Shown piece by piece: positions 6,519 through 7,974 of a stretch of 7,974 nucleotides of DNA. The position numbers and the translations under genes were made by a program. Within the stretch, counting starts at the first letter, position 1; every line of letters starts with the position of its first letter. Below the pieces are notes generated by a model that was not told the DNA's origin, did not search any database, and saw only the letters and a program-made list of their open reading frames with translations. Source of the stretch: Acidobacteriota bacterium (GTDB taxonomy: Bacteria > Acidobacteriota > Polarisedimenticolia > Gp22-AA2); the NCBI GenBank assembly GCA_016202915.1, contig JACQNT010000022.1, positions 1 to 7,974 on the forward strand. The letters are read 5' to 3'.

Positions 6519-7846
6519 AGGTGTTCGTCGGCGTCGACCTCGGATCGACGACCACCAAGGCGGTGGTGATGACGGAGCGCGAGGAGATCCTCGGGCGCGG
6601 CATCACCAACAGCCGGAGCAACTACGACGTCGCCTGCGCCGTGGCGCGCGCCGAGGCGTTCACCACGGCCCGCTTCGCCCTCCTGTGCCGCGCCCTCGCC
6701 GCCGCTCCGGATCTCGCCCGCTTGCGGGACGCCCTGGCGCCGGATCTCGAGAGGCTGTTCCGGCGAGAGCAGCATGAGCGGCAGCTCGCGGTGCTCCGCG
6801 AGGCCTGCCTCTCCGCCTGCGGGGCGGCCGAGGACCGGGGAGCCCTGGAGGAGATCTTCGCAGGGATGCGCGAGCAGTCCGAAGGGCTCTTCGGCGCCGG
6901 CGCGGCCCCCTCGCGCAGCGATTTCTTCCGCGACCTCGCCGCGAGCCAGTACCTCCGTCTGGCGGAGGCGGCGGCGCGGCGGGGCCGGGCGCGCTTCGAG
7001 AAGCTGGTGAGCCTGTTCGACATGTCGATCCACAGGGTCGAGAACGCCCCTCCCGATCTCTCCTTCGAGAGCAACATCCGCGCGGCGGCGGCCCGCGCGG
7101 CCGGGGCCGCGACGCCGGGCGCGGACGGCACCGGCGCGGTCCGGGCCGTGCGGGCCGGGAGGCTCGAGGCCGCCATCCAGGCGACCGTGGCGACGCCCCT
7201 CGAGGAGGCGGGATCGGTCGGCACGGGATACGGCCGGGCGCGGCTCCCCTTTCCCAGGGACCGGATCCGCTCCGAGATCCTCTGCCACGGCCTGGGGGCG
7301 CACTACTTCTTCCCCCGGACCGCCACCGTCCTCGACATCGGCGGGCAGGACACCAAGGCCATCCAGATCGACGCGGAGGGGATCGTCACGGGCTTCCAGA
7401 TGAACGACCGCTGCGCCGCCGGCTGCGGCCGCTACCTCGGGTACATCGCCGACGAGATGAGCCTGGGGGTGCACGAGCTGGGGCCGCTGGCGCAGCAGTC
7501 GTGCCGCCCGGCGCGCATCGCCAGCACCTGCACGGTGTTCGCAGGCGCGGAGCTGCGCGACCGGCTGGCGCTGGGGGAGAGGAGGGAGGACATCCTCGCC
7601 GGGCTGCACCGGGCGATCATCCTGAGATCGATGTCGCTCCTGGCCCGGTCGGGCGGCGTGCGGGAGCAGTTTGCCTTCACCGGCGGCGTGGCGCGCAACC
7701 CGGCGGCCCTTGCGGCGCTGCGGCACCTGGTGCAGGAGAACTACGGCGCGCGGACCACCAACGTGTCGCCGGACTCGATCTACACCGGCGCGGTCGGCGC
7801 CGCCCTGTTCGCGCGGCGCGCCGCCGGGCAACGGCAGGCGGCCTGA
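6515..7846 (+). CDS. bcrA: Benzoyl-CoA reductase, ATPase/activase subunit A
   Basis: This 443-residue protein is an ASKHA-fold (BadF/BadG/BcrA/BcrD) ATPase, the larger of the two that energise electron transfer to BcrBC by ATP hydrolysis. Motifs are DLGSTTTK (phosphate 1, residues 8-15), LDIGGQDTK (phosphate 2, 273-281) and FTGGVARNP (adenosine loop, 388-396). C300 (DRCAAGCG) and C339 (ASTCTVFAGAE) are the expected ligands of the [4Fe-4S] cluster shared with the partner ATPase. A long helical insertion, roughly residues 40-210, separates the first motif from GTGYGR (236-241). This makes it BcrA/BadF-like in length (about 437-440 residues) rather than BcrD/BadG-like (about 280). The GTG start lies inside the bcrB stop, with GGAGGGGAGGG (6500-6510) 4 bases upstream. 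The partner bcrD normally follows directly but is not recognisable before the window ends. Confidence 0.94.
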   Translation: MKVFVGVDLGSTTTKAVVMTEREEILGRGITNSRSNYDVACAVARAEAFTTARFALLCRALAAAPDLARLRDALAPDLERLFRREQHERQLAVLREACLSACGAAEDRGALEEIFAGMREQSEGLFGAGAAPSRSDFFRDLAASQYLRLAEAAARRGRARFEKLVSLFDMSIHRVENAPPDLSFESNIRAAAARAAGAATPGADGTGAVRAVRAGRLEAAIQATVATPLEEAGSVGTGYGRARLPFPRDRIRSEILCHGLGAHYFFPRTATVLDIGGQDTKAIQIDAEGIVTGFQMNDRCAAGCGRYLGYIADEMSLGVHELGPLAQQSCRPARIASTCTVFAGAELRDRLALGERREDILAGLHRAIILRSMSLLARSGGVREQFAFTGGVARNPAALAALRHLVQENYGARTTNVSPDSIYTGAVGAALFARRAAGQRQAA

Positions 7847-7852
7847 AAGGAG
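7847..7852 (+). promoter_or_regulatory. Strong Shine-Dalgarno sequence after bcrA
   Basis: AAGGAG begins immediately after the bcrA stop codon and lies 7 bases before a GTG at 7860. The placement suggests that another gene of the operon begins here, although the frame that follows is not recognisable. Confidence 0.4.
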
Positions 7853-7859
7853 AGGGCGG

Positions 7860-7974
7860 GTGCCCTGGCTCGGCCACCGGAGCGGATTCAGACGCGCCAC
7901 CTTTCCCTCAGGAGGAGGCAGCCGCGCCAGCGGCGGGGGTGCGGCACCGGAGCCCCGCTCACGAGACGTAGAGG
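7860..7974 (+). CDS. Possible start of a further gene, cut by the window edge
   Basis: A GTG at 7860, well placed after AAGGAG, opens a frame with no stop to the end of the window (38 codons). The peptide begins MPWLGHRSGFRRATFPSG and continues rich in Gly, Ser, Arg and Ala. I recognise no family. It does not look like BcrD, whose N-terminus should show the DxGxxxxK ATPase motif, nor like a ferredoxin or Dch. It may be an uncharacterised gene, or simply spacer DNA that happens to be open in a GC-rich genome. Another frame in this stretch ends at TAG 7969-7971 and continues only a shadow of bcrA. Confidence 0.2.
   Translation, partial: MPWLGHRSGFRRATFPSGGGSRASGGGAAPEPRSRDVE

Noticed and set aside
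6479..7900. Minus-strand open frame of 473 codons opposite bcrA
   Set aside because: It is antisense to the BcrA ATPase, whose motifs are all intact. The translated product has biased composition and no family resemblance.
7874..7952. Short direct repeat ACCGGAGC in the last bases of the window
   Set aside because: Only 8 bases long and present twice; not distinguishable from chance.

Overview
The window is one compact, co-directional block of a GC-rich bacterial genome. It encodes most of the 'upper' anaerobic benzoyl-CoA pathway, the central route for breaking down aromatic rings without oxygen. From left to right it holds a TetR-type regulator, the ring-cleaving hydrolase Oah, a short-chain dehydrogenase (SDR), the alcohol dehydrogenase Had, and three of the four subunits of a class I (ATP-dependent) benzoyl-CoA reductase: BcrC, BcrB and BcrA. 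The genes for the fourth subunit (BcrD), the dienoyl-CoA hydratase (Dch) and the ferredoxin donor are not in the window. They may lie beyond the right edge or elsewhere in the genome.

Layout. Positions 1-370 show no convincing gene. They contain a 30-bp inverted repeat (134-163 and 270-299, 27 of 30 positions matching) and a candidate sigma-70-type promoter (331-359). Positions 371-405 form an AT-rich 35-bp imperfect palindrome just before the regulator gene, the best operator candidate. From 421 to 7846 there are seven genes on the plus strand with almost no space between them. Five of the six junctions are ATGA or GTGA start/stop overlaps, and the only gap, between the SDR gene and had, is 12 bases. 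The last 128 bases contain a strong Shine-Dalgarno sequence followed by an open GTG frame of unknown meaning that runs off the edge.

How the genes work together. In the known Thauera-type pathway, BcrABCD uses ATP and reduced ferredoxin to turn benzoyl-CoA into cyclohexa-1,5-diene-1-carbonyl-CoA. Dch hydrates this to the 6-hydroxy compound, Had oxidises it to 6-oxocyclohex-1-ene-1-carbonyl-CoA, and Oah opens the ring to give 3-hydroxypimelyl-CoA. The SDR could oxidise that 3-hydroxyacyl-CoA, but this is inference. The TetR protein resembles regulators that sense acyl-CoAs and probably controls its own operon through the palindrome.

Organism. The very high GC content, GC-rich third codon positions, ATG/GTG starts and Shine-Dalgarno sites indicate a high-GC bacterium with anaerobic or facultatively anaerobic metabolism. 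Class I reductases are known mainly from facultative anaerobes such as Thauera, Azoarcus, Magnetospirillum and Rhodopseudomonas. The phylum cannot be fixed from this window. The pathway itself is known. The less usual points are its arrangement, with TetR control and an SDR between oah and had, and the zinc ribbon at the Oah C-terminus.
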